NCBI GenBank assembly: GCA_964247055.1 | Contig: OZ176050.1 | Coordinates: 930,001-994,000, forward strand | Direction of reading: 5' to 3' | Length of the DNA: 64,000 nucleotides | DNA from: Paragordius varius | Taxonomy: Eukaryota > Nematomorpha | Part shown: positions 10,996 to 26,158 of the stretch, in pieces | How the letters are laid out: every line of letters starts with the position of its first letter | Numbering within the stretch: the stretch's first letter is position 1 | The notes under the pieces: model-generated | Told to the model about the DNA's origin: nothing | Database searches by the model: none | What the model saw: the letters and a program-made list of their open reading frames with translations, nothing else | Program-made: the position numbers and the translations under genes

Positions 10996-12729
10996 CTATG
11001 GTAGTTCCATCATCACCCCAAATATTTTCGAGATCGGAGTATAAATGTAATTTTTATGAATTTTTTAAATATTTAAAAAATTTATTTTATACGATTTTAA
11101 AAATAAAAATGGCTACCTAAAATCCAAATTTGATCAGGTGATGTCGCCATAATTTTTTTTGGGTAGCCCTATGGTAGTTCCATCATCACCCCAAATATTT
11201 TGGGGATCGGACTATAAATGTAATTTTTATGAATTTTTTAAATATTTAAAAAATTTATTTTATACGATTTTAAAAATAAAAATGGCTACCTAAAATCCAA
11301 ATTTGATCAGGTGATGTCACTATAATTTTTTTGGGTAGCCCTATGGTAGTTCCATCATCACCCCAAATATTTTGGGGATCGGACTATAAATGTAATTTTT
11401 ATGAATTTTTTAAATATTTAAAAAATTTATTTTATACGATTTTAAAAATAAAAATGGCTACCTAAAATCCAAATTTGATCAGGTGATGTCGCCATAATTT
11501 TTTTTGGGTAGCCCTATGGTAGTTCCATCATCACCCCAAATATTTTGGGGATCGGACTATAAATGTAATTTTCATGAATTTTTTAAATATTTAAAAAATT
11601 TATTTTATACGATTTTAAAAATAAAAATGGCTACCTAAAATCCAAATTTGATCAGGTGATGTCACTATAATTTTTTTTGGGTAGCCCTATGGTAGTTCCA
11701 TCATCACCCCAAATATTTTGGGGATCGGACTATAAATGTAATTTTTATGAATTTTTTAAATATTTAAAAAATTTATTTTATACGATTTTAAAAATAAAAA
11801 TGGCTACCTAAAATCCAAATTTGATCAGGTGATGTCACCATAATTTTTTTTTGGGTAGCCCTATGGTAGTTCCATCATCACCCCAAATATTTTGGGGATC
11901 GGACTATAAATGTAATTTTTATGAATTTTTTAAATATTTAAAAAATTTATTTTATACGATTTTAAAAATAAAAATGGCTACCTAAAATCCAAATTTGATC
12001 AGGTGATGTCGCCATAATTTTTTTTGGGTAGCCCTATGGTAGTTCCATCATCACCCCAAATATTTTGGGGATCGGACTATAAATGTAATTTTTATGAATT
12101 TTTTAAATATTTAAAAAATTTATTTTATACGATTTTAAAAAAAAAAATGGCTACCTAAAATCCAAATTTGATCAGGTGATGTCGCCATAATTTTTTTTGG
12201 GTAGCCCTATGGTAGTTCCATCATCACCCCAAATATTTTGGGGATCGGACTATAAATGTAATTTTTATGAATTTTTTAAATATTTAAAAAATTTATTTTA
12301 TACGATTTTAAAAATAAAAATGGCTACCTAAAATCCAAATTTGATCAGGTGATGTCACTATAATTTTTTTGGGTAGCCCTATGGTAGTTCCATCATCACC
12401 CCAAATATTTTGGGGATCGGACTATAAATGTAATTTTTATGAAAATTTTAAATATTTAAAAAATTTATTTTATACGATTTTAAAAATAAAAATGGCGACC
12501 TAAAATCCAAATTTGATCAGGTGATGTCACCATAATTTTTTTTTGGGTAGCCTTATGGTAGTTCCATCATCACCCCAAATATTTTGGGGATCCACTATAA
12601 ATGTAATTTTTATGAATTTTTTAAATATTTAAAAAATTTATTTTATACGATTTTAAAAATAAAAATGGCTACCTAAAATCCTAATTTGATCAGGTGATGT
12701 CACCATAATTTTTTTTTGGGTAGCCCTAT

Positions 12730-15190
12730 GGTAGTTCCATCATCACCCCAAATATTTTGGGGATCGGACTATAAATGTAATTTTTATGAATTTTTTAAAT
12801 ATTTAAAAAATTTATTTTATACGATTTTAAAAATAAAAATGGCTACCTAAAATCCTAATTTGATCAGGTGATGTCGCCATAATTTTTTTTGGGTAGCCCT
12901 ATGGTAGTTCCATCATCACCCCAAATATTTTGGGGATCGGACTATAAATGTAATTTTCATGAATTTTTTAAATATTTAAAAAATTTATTTTATACGATTT
13001 TAAAAATAAAAATGGCTACCTAAAATCCAAATTTGATCAGGTGATGTCGCCATAATTTTTTTTGGGTAGCCCTATGGTAGTTCCATCATCACCCCAAATA
13101 TTTTGGGGATCGGACTATAAATGTAATTTTTATGAATTTTTTAAATATTTAAAAAATTTATTTTATACGATTTTAAAAAAAAAATGGCTACCTAAAATCC
13201 AAATTTGATCAGGTGATATCACCATAATTTTTTTGGGGTAGCCCTATGGTAGTTCCATCATCACCCCAAATATTTTGGGGATCGGACTATAAATGTAATT
13301 TTTATGAATTTTTTAAATATTTAAAAAATTTATTTTATACGATTTTAAAAATAAAAATGGCTACCTAAAATCCAAATTTGATCAGGTGATATCACCATAA
13401 TTTTTTTGGGGTAGCCCTATGGTAGTTCCATCATCACCCCAAATATTTTGGGGATCGGACTATAAATGTAATTTTTATGAATTTTTTAAATATTTAAAAA
13501 ATTTATTTTATACGATTTTAAAAATAAAAATGGCTACCTAAAATCCAAATTTCATCAGGTGATGTCGCCATAATTTTTTTTGGGTAGCCCTATGGTAGTT
13601 CCATCATAACCCCAAATATTTTTAAGATCGGACTTTAAATGTAATTTTTTTGAATTTTTTAAATATTTAAAAAATTTATTTTATACGATTTTAAAAATAA
13701 AAATGGCTACCTAAAATCCAAATTTGATCAGGTGATGTCACCATAATTTTTTTTGGGTAGCCCTATGGTAGTTCCATAATCACCCCAAATATTTTCGAGA
13801 TCGGAGTATAAATGTAATTTTTATGAATTTTTTAAATATTTAAAAAATTTATTTTATACGATTTTAAAAATAAAAATGGCTACCTAAAATCCAAATTTGA
13901 TCAGGTGATGTCACCATAATTTTTTTTGGGTAGCCCTATGGTAGTTCCATAATCACCCCAAATATTTTCGAGATCGGAGTATAAATGTAATTTTTATGAA
14001 TTTTTTAAATATTTAAAAAATTTATTTTATACGATTTTAAAAATAAAAATGGCTACCTAAAATCCAAATTTGATCAGGTGATGTCGCCATAATTTTTTTT
14101 GGGTAGCCCTATGGTAGTTCCATCATCACCCCAAATATTTTGGGGATCCACTATAAATGTAATTTTTATGAATTTTTTAAATATTTAAAAAATTTATTTT
14201 ATACGATTTTAAAAATAAAAATGGCTACCTAAAATCCAAATTTGATCAGGTGATGTCGCCATAATTTATTTTGCGTAGCCCTATGGTAGTTTCATCATCA
14301 CCCCAAATATTTTGGGGATCGGACTATAAATGTAATTTTTATGAATTTTTTAAATATTTAAAAAATTTATTTTATACGATTTTAAAAATAAAAATGGCTA
14401 CCTAAAATCCAAATTTGATCAGGTGATATCACCATATTTTTTTTGGGGTAGCCCTATGGTAGTTCCATCATCACCCCAAATATTTTGGGGATCGGACTAT
14501 AAATGTAATTTTTATGAATTTTTTAAATATTTAAAAAATTTATTTTATACGATTTTAAAAATAAAAATGGCTACCTAAAATCCAAATTTGATCAGGTGAT
14601 GTCACCATAATTTTTTTTGGGTAGCCCTATGGTAGTTCCATCATCACCCCAAATATTTTCGAGATCGGAGTATAAATGTAATTTTTATGAATTTTTTAAA
14701 TATTTAAAAAATTTATTTTATTTAAAAATAAAAATGGCTACCTAAAATCCAAATTTGATCAGGTGATGTCGCCATAATTTTTTTTGGGTAGCCCTATGGT
14801 AGTTCCATCATCACCCCAAATATTTTCGAGATCGGAGTATAAATGTAATTTATATGAATTTTTTAAATATTTAAAAAATTTATTTTATACGATTTTAAAA
14901 ATAAAAATGGCTACCTAAAATCCAAATTTGATCAGGTGATGTCACTATAATTTTTTTGGGTAGCCCTATGGTAGTTCCATCATCACCCCAAATATTTTGG
15001 GGATCGGACTATTGTAATTTTTATGAATTTTTTAAATATTTAAAAAATTTATTTTATACGATTTTAAAAATAAAAATGGCTACCTAAAATCCAAATTTGA
15101 TCAGGTGATGTCACTATAATTTTTTTGGGTAGCCCTATGGTAGTTCCATCATCACCCCAAATATTTTGGGGATCGGACTATAAATGTAAT
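12730..15190 (+). repeat. Higher-order block, copy at offset 6,561 bp from 19,290-21,750
   Basis: Order of rare variants: CCTAATTTG (12,854), TTTTCATG, A-run variant with GATATC, a second GATATC, CATCATAACC with TTTTAAGATC (13,602), two CATAATC monomers, GGATCC (14,142), GCGTAG (14,273), GATATC (14,425), the TTTTATTT deletion (14,710) and the CTATTG deletion (15,007). The same order lies 6,561 bp (38 monomers) downstream, with some local differences. Confidence 0.88.
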
Positions 15191-16959
15191 TTTTATGAAA
15201 ATTTTAAATATTTAAAAAATTTATTTTATACGATTTTAAAAATAAAAATGGCGACCTAAAATCCAAATTTGATCAGGTGATGTCACCATAATTTTTTTTT
15301 GGGTAGCCCTATGGTAGTTCCATCATCACCCCAAATATTTTGGGGATCGGACTATAAATGTAATTTTTATGAATTTTTTAAATATTTAAAAAATTTATTT
15401 TATACGATTTTAAAAATAAAAATGGCTACCTAAAATCCAAATTTGATCAGGTGATGTCGCCATAATTTTTTTTGGGTAGCCCTATGGTAGTTCCATCATC
15501 ACCCCAAATATTTTGGGGATCGGACTATAAATGTAATTTTCATGAATTTTTTAAATATTTAAAAAATTTATTTTATACGATTTTAAAAATAAAAATGGCT
15601 ACCTAAAATCCAAATTTGATCAGGTGATGTCACTATAATTTTTTTTGGGTAGCCCTATGGTAGTTCCATCATCACCCCAAATATTTTGGGGATCGGACTA
15701 TAAATGTAATTTTTATGAATTTTTTAAATATTTAAAAAATTTATTTTATACGATTTTAAAAATAAAAATGGCTACCTAAAATCCAAATTTGATCAGGTGA
15801 TGTCACAATAATTTTTTTGGGTAGCCCTATGGTAGTTCCATCATCACCCCAAATATTTTGGGGATCGGACTATAAATGTAATTTTTATGAAAATTTTAAA
15901 TATTTAAAAAATTTATTTTATACGATTTTAAAAATAAAAATGGCGACCTAAAATCCAAATTTGATCAGGTGATGTCACCATAATTTTTTTTTGGGTAGCC
16001 CTATGGTAGTTCCATCATCACCCCAAATATTTTGGGGATCGGACTATAAATGTAATTTTTATGAATTTTTTAAATATTTAAAAAATTTATTTTATACGAT
16101 TTTAAAAATAAAAATGGCTACCTAAAATCCAAATTTGATCAGGTGATGTCGCCATAATTTTTTTTGGGTAGCCCTATGGTAGTTCCATCATCACCCCAAA
16201 TATTTTGGGGATCGGACTATAAATGTAATTTTCATGAATTTTTTAAATATTTAAAAAATTTATTTTATACGATTTTAAAAATAAAAATGGCTACCTAAAA
16301 TCCAAATTTGATCAGGTGATGTCACTATAATTTTTTTTGGGTAGCCCTATGGTAGTTCCATCATCACCCCAAATATTTTGGGGATCGGACTATAAATGTA
16401 ATTTTTATGAATTTTTTAAATATTTAAAAAATTTATTTTATACGATTTTAAAAATAAAAATGGCTACCTAAAATCCAAATTTGATCAGGTGATGTCGCCA
16501 TAATTTTTTTTGGGTAGCCCTATGGTAGTTCCATCATCACCCCAAATATTTTGGGGATCGGACTATAAATGTAATTTTTATGAATTTTTTAAATATTTAA
16601 AAAATTTATTTTATACGATTTTAAAAATAAAAATGGCTACCTAAAATCCAAATTTGATCAGGTGATGTCACTATAATTTTTTTGGGTAGCCCTATGGTAG
16701 TTCCATCATCACCCCAAATATTTTGGGGATCGGACTATAAATGTAATTTTTATGAAAATTTTAAATATTTAAAAAATTTATTTTATACGATTTTAAAAAT
16801 AAAAATGGCGACCTAAAATCCAAATTTGATCAGGTGATGTCACCATAATTTTTTTTTGGGTAGCCCTATGGTAGTTCCATCATCACCCCAAATATTTTGG
16901 GGATCGGACTATAAATGTAATTTTTATGAATTTTTTAAATATTTAAAAAATTTATTTTA

Positions 16960-19900
16960 TACGATTTTAAAAAAAAAAATGGCTACCTAAAATCCAAATT
17001 TGATCAGGTGATGTCGCCATAATTTTTTTTGGGTAGCCCTATGGTAGTTCCATCATCACCCCAAATATTTTGGGGATCGGACTATAAATGTAATTTTTAT
17101 GAATTTTTTAAATATTTAAAAAATTTATTTTATACGATTTTAAAAATAAAAATGGCTACCTAAAATCCAAATTTGATCAGGTGATGTCACTATAATTTTT
17201 TTCGGTAGCCCTATGGTAGTTCCATCATCACCCCAAATATTTTGGGGATCGGACTATAAATGTAATTTTTATGAAAATTTTAAATATTTAAAAAATTTAT
17301 TTTATACGATTTTAAAAATAAAAATGGCGACCTAAAATCCAAATTTGATCAGGTGATGTCACCATAATTTTTTTTTGGGTAGCCCTATGGTAGTTCCATC
17401 ATCACCCCAAATATTTTGGGGATCCACTATAAATGTAATTTTTATGAATTTTTTAAATATTTAAAAAATTTATTTTATACGATTTTAAAAATAAAAATGG
17501 CTACCTAAAATCCTAATTTGATCAGGTGATGTCACCATAATTTTTTTTTGGGTAGCCCTATGGTAGTTCCATCATCACCCCAAATATTTTGGGGATCGGA
17601 CTATAAATGTAATTTTTATGAATTTTTTAAATATTTAAAAAATTTATTTTATACGATTTTAAAAATAAAAATGGCTACCTAAAATCCTAATTTGATCAGG
17701 TGATGTCGCCATAATTTTTTTTGGGTAGCCCTATGGTAGTTCCATCATCACCCCAAATATTTTGGGGATCGGACTATAAATGTAATTTTCATGAATTTTT
17801 TAAATATTTAAAAAATTTATTTTATACGATTTTAAAAATAAAAATGGCTACCTAAAATCCAAATTTGATCAGGTGATGTCGCCAAAATATTTTTTGGGTA
17901 GCCCTATAGTAGTTCCATCATCACCCCAAATATTTTCGAGATCGGAGTATAAATGTAATTTTTATGAATTTTTTAAATATTTAAAAAATTTATTTTATAC
18001 GATTTTAAAAATAAAAATGGCTACCTAAAATCCAAATTTGATCAGGTGATGTCACTATAATTTTTTTTGGGTAGCCCTATGGTAGTTCCATCATCACCCC
18101 AAATATTTTGGGGATCGGACTATAAATGTAATTTTTATGAATTTTTTAAATATTTAAAAAATTTATTTTATACGATTTTAAAAATAAAAATGGCTACCTA
18201 AAATCCAAATTTGATCAGGTGATGTCGCCATAATTTTTTTTGGGTAGCTCTATGGTAGTTCCATCATCACCCCAAATATTTTGGGGATCGGACTATAAAT
18301 GTAATTTTTATGAATTTTTTAAATATTTAAAAAATTTATTTTATACGATTTTAAAAATAAAAATGGCTACCTAAAATCCAAATTTGATCAGGTGATGTCG
18401 CCATAATTTTTTTTGGGTAGCCCTATGGTAGTTCCATCATCACCCCAAATATTTTGGGGATCGGACTATAAATGTAATTTTTATGAATTTTTTAAATATT
18501 TAAAAAATTTATTTTATACGATTTTAAAAATTAAAATGGCTACCTAAAATCCAAATTTGATCAGGTGATGTCACTATAATTTTTTTGGGTAGCCCTATGG
18601 TAGTTCCATCATCACCCCAAATATTTTGGGGATCGGACTATAAATGTAATTTTTATGAAAATTTTAAATATTTAAAAAATTTATTTTATACGATTTTAAA
18701 AATAAAAATGGCGAGCTAAAATCCAAATTTGATCAGGTGATGTCACCATAATTTTTTTTTGGGTAGCCCTATGGTAGTTCCATCATCACCCCAAATATTT
18801 TGGGGATCGGACTATAAATGTAATTTTTATGAATTTTTTAAATATTTAAAAAATTTATTTTATACGATTTTAAAAATAAAAATGGCTACCTAAAATCCAA
18901 ATTTGATCAGGTGATGTCGCCATAATTTTTTTTGGGTAGCCCTATGGTAGTTCCATCATCACCCCAAATATTTTGGGGATCCACTATAAATGTAATTTTT
19001 ATGAATTTTTTAAATATTTAAAAAATTTATTTTATACGATTTTAAAAATAAAAATGGCTACCTAAAATCCAAATTTGATCAGGTGATGTCGCCATAATTT
19101 ATTTTGCGTAGCCCTATGGTAGTTTCATCATCACCCCAAATATTTTGGGGATCGGACTATAAATGTAATTTTTATGAATTTTTTAAATATTTAAAAAATT
19201 TATTTTATACGATTTTAAAAATAAAAATGGCTACCTAAAATCCAAATTTGATCAGGTGATATCACCATAATTTTTTTGGGGTAGCCCTATGGTAGTTCCA
19301 TCATCACCCCAAATATTTTGGGGATCGGACTATAAATGTAATTTTTATGAATTTTTTAAATATTTAAAAAATTTATTTTATACGATTTTAAAAATAAAAA
19401 TGGCTACCTAAAATCCTAATTTGATCAGGTGATGTCGCCATAATTTTTTTTGGGTAGCCCTATGGTAGTTCCATCATCACCCCAAATATTTTGGGGATCG
19501 GACTATAAATGTAATTTTCATGAATTTTTTAAATATTTAAAAAATTTATTTTATACTATTTTAAAAATAAAAATGGCTGCCTAAAATCCAAATTTGATCA
19601 GGTGATGTCGCCATAATTTTTTTTGGGTAGCCCTATGGTAGTTCCATCATCACCCCAAATATTTTGGGGATCGGACTATAAATGTAATTTTTATGAATTT
19701 TTTAAATATTTAAAAAATTTATTTTATACGATTTTAAAAAAAAAATGGCTACCTAAAATCCAAATTTGATCAGGTGATATCACCATAATTTTTTTGGGGT
19801 AGCCCTATGGTAGTTCCATCATCACCCCAAATATTTTGGGGATCGGACTATAAATGTAATTTTTATGAATTTTTTAAATATTTAAAAAATTTATTTTATA

Positions 19901-21330
19901 CGATTTTAAAAATAAAAATGGCTACCTAAAATCCAAATTTGATCAGGTGATATCACCATAATTTTTTTGGGGTAGCCCTATGGTAGTTCCATCATCACCC
20001 CAAATATTTTGGGGATCGGACTATAAATGTAATTTTTATGAATTTTTTAAATATTTAAAAAATTTATTTTATACGATTTTAAAAATAAAAATGGCTACCT
20101 AAAATCCAAATTTGATCAGGTGATGTCGCCATAATTTTTTTTGGGTAGCCCTATGGTAGTTCCATCATAACCCCAAATATTTTTAAGATCGGACTTTAAA
20201 TGTAATTTTTTTGAATTTTTTAAATATTTAAAAAATTTATTTTATACGATTTTAAAAATAAAAATGGCTACCTAAAATCCAAATTTGATCAGGTGATGTC
20301 ACCATAATTTTTTTTGGGTAGCCCTATGGTAGTTCCATCATCACCCCAAATATTGTCGAGATCGGAGTATAAATGTAATTTTTTTGAATTTTTTAAATAT
20401 TTAAAAAATTTATTTTATACGATTTTAAAAATAAAAATGGCTACCTAAAATCCAAATTTGATCAGGTGATGTCACCATAATTTTTTTTGGGTAGCCCTAT
20501 GGTAGTTCCATAATCACCCCAAATATTTTCGAGATCGGTGTATAAATGTAATTTTTATGAATTTTTTAAATATTTAAAAAATTTATTTTATACGATTTTA
20601 AAAATAAAAATGGCTACCTAAAATCCAAATTTGATCAGGTGATGTCGCCATAATTTTTTTTGGGTAGCCCTATGGTAGTTCCATCATCACCCCAAATATT
20701 TTGGGGATCCACTATAAATGTAATTTTTATGAATTTTTTAAATATTTAAAAAATTTATTTTATACGATTTTAAAAATAAAAATGGCTACCTAAAATCCAA
20801 ATTTGATCAGGTGATGTCGCCATAATTTATTTTGCGTAGCCCTATGGTAGTTTCATCATCACCCTAAATATTTTGGGGATCGGACTATAAATGTAATTTT
20901 TATGAATTTTTTAAATATTTAAAAAATTTATTTTATACGATTTTAAAAATAAAAATGGCTACCTAAAATCCAAATTTGATCAGGTGATATCACCATAATT
21001 TTTTTGGGGTAGCCCTATGGTAGTTCCATCATCACCCCAAATATTTTGGGGATCGGACTATAAATGTAATTTTTATGAATTTTTTAAATATTTAAAAAAT
21101 TTATTTTATACGATTTTAAAAATAAAAATGGCTACCTAAAATCCAAATTTGATCAGGTGATGTCACCATAATTTTTTTTGGGTAGCCCTATGGTAGTTCC
21201 ATCATCACCCCAAATATTTTCGAGATCGGAGTATAAATGTAATTTTTATGAATTTTTTAAATATTTAAAAAATTTATTTTATTTAAAAATAAAAATGGCT
21301 ACCTAAAATCCAAATTTGATCAGGTGATGT
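16960..21330 (+). repeat. 28-mer higher-order block, copy A (offset 4,829 bp)
   Basis: Markers in order: long A run (16,963), TTCGGTAGCC, GGATCC (17,418), GCCAAAATATTTTTTGGG (about 17,881), GGTAGCTC (about 18,243), GGATCC (18,975), GCGTAG (19,106), GATATC (19,258), TTTTAAGATC after 20,163, GGATCC (20,703), GCGTAG (20,834) and the TTTTATTT deletion (21,271). Each has a partner 4,828-4,830 bp downstream. A shorter upstream relative (about 12,130-12,960) sits 4,832 bp before its start. Confidence 0.9.
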
Positions 21331-21789
21331 CGCCATAATTTTTTTTGGGTAGCCCTATGGTAGTTCCATCATCACCCCAAATATTTTCGAGATCGGAGTA
21401 TAAATGTAATTTTTATGAATTTTTTAAATATTTAAAAAATTTATTTTATACGATTTTAAAAATAAAAATGGCTACCTAAAATCCAAATTTGATCAGGTGA
21501 TGTCACTATAATTTTTTTGGGTAGCCCTATGGTAGTTCCATCATCACCCCAAATATTTTGGGGATCGGACTATTGTAATTTTTATGAATTTTTTAAATAT
21601 TTAAAAAATTTATTTTATACGATTTTAAAAATAAAAATGGCTACCTAAAATCCAAATTTGATCAGGTGATGTCACTATAATTTTTTTAGGTAGCCCTATG
21701 GTAGTTCCATCATCACCCCAAATATTTTGGGGATCGGACTATAAATGTAATTTTTATGAATTTTTTAAATATTTAAAAAATTTATTTTA

Positions 21790-24700
21790 TACGATTTTAA
21801 AAAAAAAATGGCTACCTAAAATCCAAATTTGATCAGGTGATGTCGCCATAATTTTTTTTGGGTAGCCCTATGGTAGTTCCATCATCACCCCAAATATTTT
21901 GGGGATCGGACTATAAATGTAATTTTTATGAATTTTTTAAATATTTAAAAAATTTATTTTATACGATTTTAAAAATAAAAATGGCTACCTAAAATCCAAA
22001 TTTGATCAGGTGATGTCACTATAATTTTTTTCGGTAGCCCTATGGTAGTTCCATCATCACCCCAAATATTTTGGGGATCGGACTATAAATGTAATTTTTA
22101 TGAAAATTTTAAATATTTAAAAAATTTATTTTATACGATTTTAAAAATAAAAATGGCGACCTAAAATCCAAATTTGATCAGGTGATGTCACCATAATTTT
22201 TTTTTGGGTAGCCCTATGGTAGTTCCATCATCACCCCAAATATTTTGGGGATCCACTATAAATGTAATTTTTATGAATTTTTTAAATATTTAAAAAATTT
22301 ATTTTATACGATTTTAAAAATAAAAATGGCTACCTAAAATCCTAATTTGATCAGGTGATGTCACCATAATTTTTTTTTGGGTAGCCCTATGGTAGTTCCA
22401 TCATCACCCCAAATATTTTGGGGATCGGACTATAAATGTAATTTTTATGAATTTTTTAAATATTTAAAAAATTTATTTTATACGATTTTAAAAATAAAAA
22501 TGGCTACCTAAAATCCTAATTTGATCAGGTGATGTCGCCATAATTTTTTTTGGGCAGCCCTATGGTAGTTCCATCATCACCCCAAATATTTTGGGGATCG
22601 GACTATAAATGTAATTTTCATGAATTTTTTAAATATTTAAAAAATTTATTTTATACGATTTTAAAAATAAAAATGGCTACCTAAAATCCAAATTTGATCA
22701 GGTGATGTCGCCAAAATATTTTTTGGGTAGCCCTATAGTAGTTCCATCATCACCCCAAATATTTTCGAGATCGGAGTATAAATGTAATTTTTATGAATTT
22801 TTTAAATATTTAAAAAATTTATTTTATACGATTTTAAAAATAAAAATGGCTACCTAAAATCCAAATTTGATCAGGTGATGTCACTATAATTTTTTTTGGG
22901 TAGCCCTATGGTAGTTCCATCATCACCCCAAATATTTTGGGGATCGGACTATAAATGTAATTTTTATGAATTTTTTAAATATTTAAAAAATTTATTTTAT
23001 ACGATTTTAAAAATAAAAATGGCTACCTAAAATCCAAATTTGATCAGGTGATGTCGCCATAATTTTTTTTGGGTAGCTCTATGGTAGTTCCATCATCACC
23101 CCAAATATTTTGGGGATCGGACTATAAATGTAATTTTTATGAATTTTTTAAATATTTAAAAAATTTATTTTATACGATTTTAAAAATAAAAATGGCTACC
23201 TAAAATCCAAATTTGATCAGGTGATGTCGCCATAATTTTTTTTGGGTAGCCCTATGGTAGTTCCATCATCACCCCAAATATTTTGGGGATCGGACTATAA
23301 ATGTAATTTTTATGAATTTTTTAAATATTTAAAAAATTTATTTTATACGATTTTAAAAATAAAAATGGCTACCTAAAATCCAAATTTGATCAGGTGATGT
23401 CACTATAATTTTTTTGGGTAGCCCTATGGTAGTTCCATCATCACCCCAAATATTTTGGGGATCGGACTATAAATGTAATTTTTATGAAAATTTTAAATAT
23501 TTAAAAAATTTATTTTATACGATTTTAAAAATAAAAATGGCGACCTAAAATCCAAATTTGATCAGGTGATGTCACCATAATTTTTTTTTGGGTAGCCCTA
23601 TGGTAGTTCCATCATCACCCCAAATATTTTGGGGATCGGACTATAAATGTAATTTTTATGAATTTTTTAAATATTTAAAAAATTTATTTTATACGATTTT
23701 AAAAATAAAAATGGCTACCTAAAATCCAAATTTGATCAGGTGATGTCGCCATAATTTTTTTTGGGTAGCCCTATGGTAGTTCCATCATCACCCCAAATAT
23801 TTTGGGGATCCACTATAAATGTAATTTTTATGAATTTTTTAAATATTTAAAAAATTTATTTTATACGATTTTAAAAATAAAAATGGCTACCTAAAATCCA
23901 AATTTGATCAGGTGATGTCGCCATAATTTATTTTGCGTAGCCCTATGGTAGTTTCATCATCACCCCAAATATTTTGGGGATCGGACTATAAATGTAATTT
24001 TTATGAATTTTTTAAATATTTAAAAAATTTATTTTATACGATTTTAAAAATAAAAATGGCTACCTAAAATCCAAATTTGATCAGGTGATATCACCATAAT
24101 TTTTTTGGGGTAGCCCTATGGTAGTTCCATCATCACCCCAAATATTTTGGGGATCGGACTATAAATGTAATTTTTATGAATTTTTTAAATATTTAAAAAA
24201 TTTATTTTATACGATTTTAAAAATAAAAATGGCTACCTAAAATCCTAATTTGATCAGGTGATGTCGCCATAATTTTTTTTGGGTAGCCCTATGGTAGTTC
24301 CATCATCACCCCAAATATTTTGGGGATCGGACTATAAATGTAATTTTCATGAATTTTTTAAATATTTAAAAAATTTATTTTATACGATTTTAAAAATAAA
24401 AATGGCTACCTAAAATCCAAATTTGATCAGGTGATGTCGCCATAATTTTTTTTGGGTAGCCCTATGGTAGTTCCATCATCACCCCAAATATTTTGGGGAT
24501 CGGACTATAAATGTAATTTTTATGAATTTTTTAAATATTTAAAAAATTTATTTTATACGATTTTAAAAAAAAAATGGCTACCTAAAATCCAAATTTGATC
24601 AGGTGATATCACCATAATTTTTTTGGGGTAGCCCTATGGTAGTTCCATCATCACCCCAAATATTTTGGGGATCGGACTATAAATGTAATTTTTATGAATT

Positions 24701-26158
24701 TTTAAATATTTAAAAAATTTATTTTATACGATTTTAAAAATAAAAATGGCTACCTAAAATCCAAATTTGATCAGGTGATATCACCATAATTTTTTTGGGG
24801 TAGCCCTATGGTAGTTCCATCATCACCCCAAATATTTTGGGGATCGGACTATAAATGTAATTTTTATGAATTTTTTAAATATTTAAAAAATTTATTTTAT
24901 ACGATTTTAAAAATAAAAATGGCTACCTAAAATCCAAATTTGATCAGGTGATGTCGCCATAATTTTTTTTGGGTAGCCCTATGGTAGTTCCATCATAACC
25001 CCAAATATTTTTAAGATCGGACTTTAAATGTAATTTTTTTGAATTTTTTAAATATTTAAAAAATTTATTTTATACGATTTTAAAAATAAAAATGGCTACC
25101 TAAAATCCAAATTTGATCAGGTGATGTCACCATAATTTTTTTTGGGTAGCCCTATGGTAGTTCCATAATCACCCCAAATATTTTCGAGATCGGAGTATAA
25201 ATGTAATTTTTATGAATTTTTTAAATATTTAAAAAATTTATTTTATACGATTTTAAAAATAAAAATGGCTACCTAAAATCCAAATTTGATCAGGTGATGT
25301 CACCATAATTTTTTTTGGGTAGCCCTATGGTAGTTCCATAATCACCCCAAATATTTTCGAGATCGGAGTATAAATGTAATTTTTATGAATTTTTTAAATA
25401 TTTAAAAAATTTATTTTATACGATTTTAAAAATAAAAATGGCTACCTAAAATCCAAATTTGATCAGGTGATGTCGCCATAATTTTTTTTGGGTAGCCCTA
25501 TGGTAGTTCCATCATCACCCCAAATATTTTGGGGATCCACTATAAATGTAATTTTTATGAATTTTATAAATATTTAAAAAATTTATTTTATACGATTTTA
25601 AAAATAAAAATGGCTACCTAAAATCCAAATTTGATCAGGTGATGTCGCCATAATTTATTTTGCGTAGCCCTATGGTAGTTTCATCATCACCCCAAATATT
25701 TTGGGGATCGGACTATAAATGTAATTTTTATGAATTTTTTAAATATTTAAAAAATTTATTTTATACGATTTTAAAAATAAAAATGGCTACCTAAAATCCA
25801 AATTTGATCAGGTGATATCACCATAATTTTTTTGGGGTAGCCCTATGGTAGTTCCATCATCACCCCAAATATTTTGGGGATCGGACTATAAATGTAATTT
25901 TTATGAATTTTTTAAATATTTAAAAAATTTATTTTATACGATTTTAAAAATAAAAATGGCTACCTAAAATCCAAATTTGATCAGGTGATGTCACCATAAT
26001 TTTTTTTGGGTAGCCCTATGGTAGTTCCATCATCACCCCAAATATTTTCGAGATCGGAGTATAAATGTAATTTTTATGAATTTTTTAAATATTTAAAAAA
26101 TTTATTTTATTTAAAAATAAAAATGGCTACCTAAAATCCAAATTTGATCAGGTGATGT
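21790..26158 (+). repeat. 28-mer higher-order block, copy B
   Basis: This near-tandem partner of 16,960-21,330 begins at the A-run variant (21,793) and follows the same marker order to the TTTTATTT deletion at 26,099, after which the copies diverge. I saw only scattered point differences, one being a missing T in the palindrome near 24,700. The exact identity needs an alignment, but the constant offset over more than 4 kb indicates a recent duplication. Confidence 0.9.

Larger units (their letters stand above)
10842..11014 (+). repeat. Reference monomer (173 bp) used for internal coordinates
   Basis: I chose this copy because it carries the commonest state at almost every variable site. Its G+C is 46 of 173 by hand count, about 27%, but very uneven. 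Monomer positions 31-90 hold only four G/C bases, while 97-173 hold most of the rest. Landmarks by monomer position: dyad CCCCAAA-TAT-TTTGGGG at 2-18; TATAAAT at 26-32; phased A/T tracts at 37-95; perfect 24-bp palindrome at 45-68; GGCTACC at 97-103; CAAATTTG at 111-118; TGATCA (BclI) at 117-122; GGTGATGTCACC at 123-134; T-run at 139-146; GGTAGCC at 148-154; ATGG/CCAT mini-hairpin at 157-169. The length is in the range often seen for centromeric satellites and close to one nucleosome plus linker; that link is general knowledge, not shown here. Confidence 0.95.
1..12100 (+). repeat. Region 1: mixed G-, C- and Q-type monomers with interleaved block duplications
   Basis: This stretch holds about 70 monomers and nothing else. 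G-type copies dominate, with C and Q types scattered; one T-type copy lies near 527. Rare variants recur at fixed spacing: GGCTAAAAATCC (deletion) at 963, 2,342 and 4,921; CTAATATCC near 2,175 and 4,754; GATTTGCAAAAT near 1,808, 5,768 and 8,687; GAAAATTTTAATT at 2,630, 5,209 and 8,128. The constant offsets (2,579, 3,960 and 2,919 bp) show that blocks of many monomers were copied, not that single sites mutated repeatedly. The 3' arm of the GGTGATGTCACC dyad often alternates GCC/ACT between neighbours, a loose dimer pattern. Confidence 0.9.

Noticed and set aside
10964-11014. Hammerhead ribozyme, as found in some satellite DNAs
   Set aside because: The reverse strand has TGATGATGGAAC, which recalls the conserved core, but CTGATGA, a stem II between the core boxes, and the GAAA box are not present.
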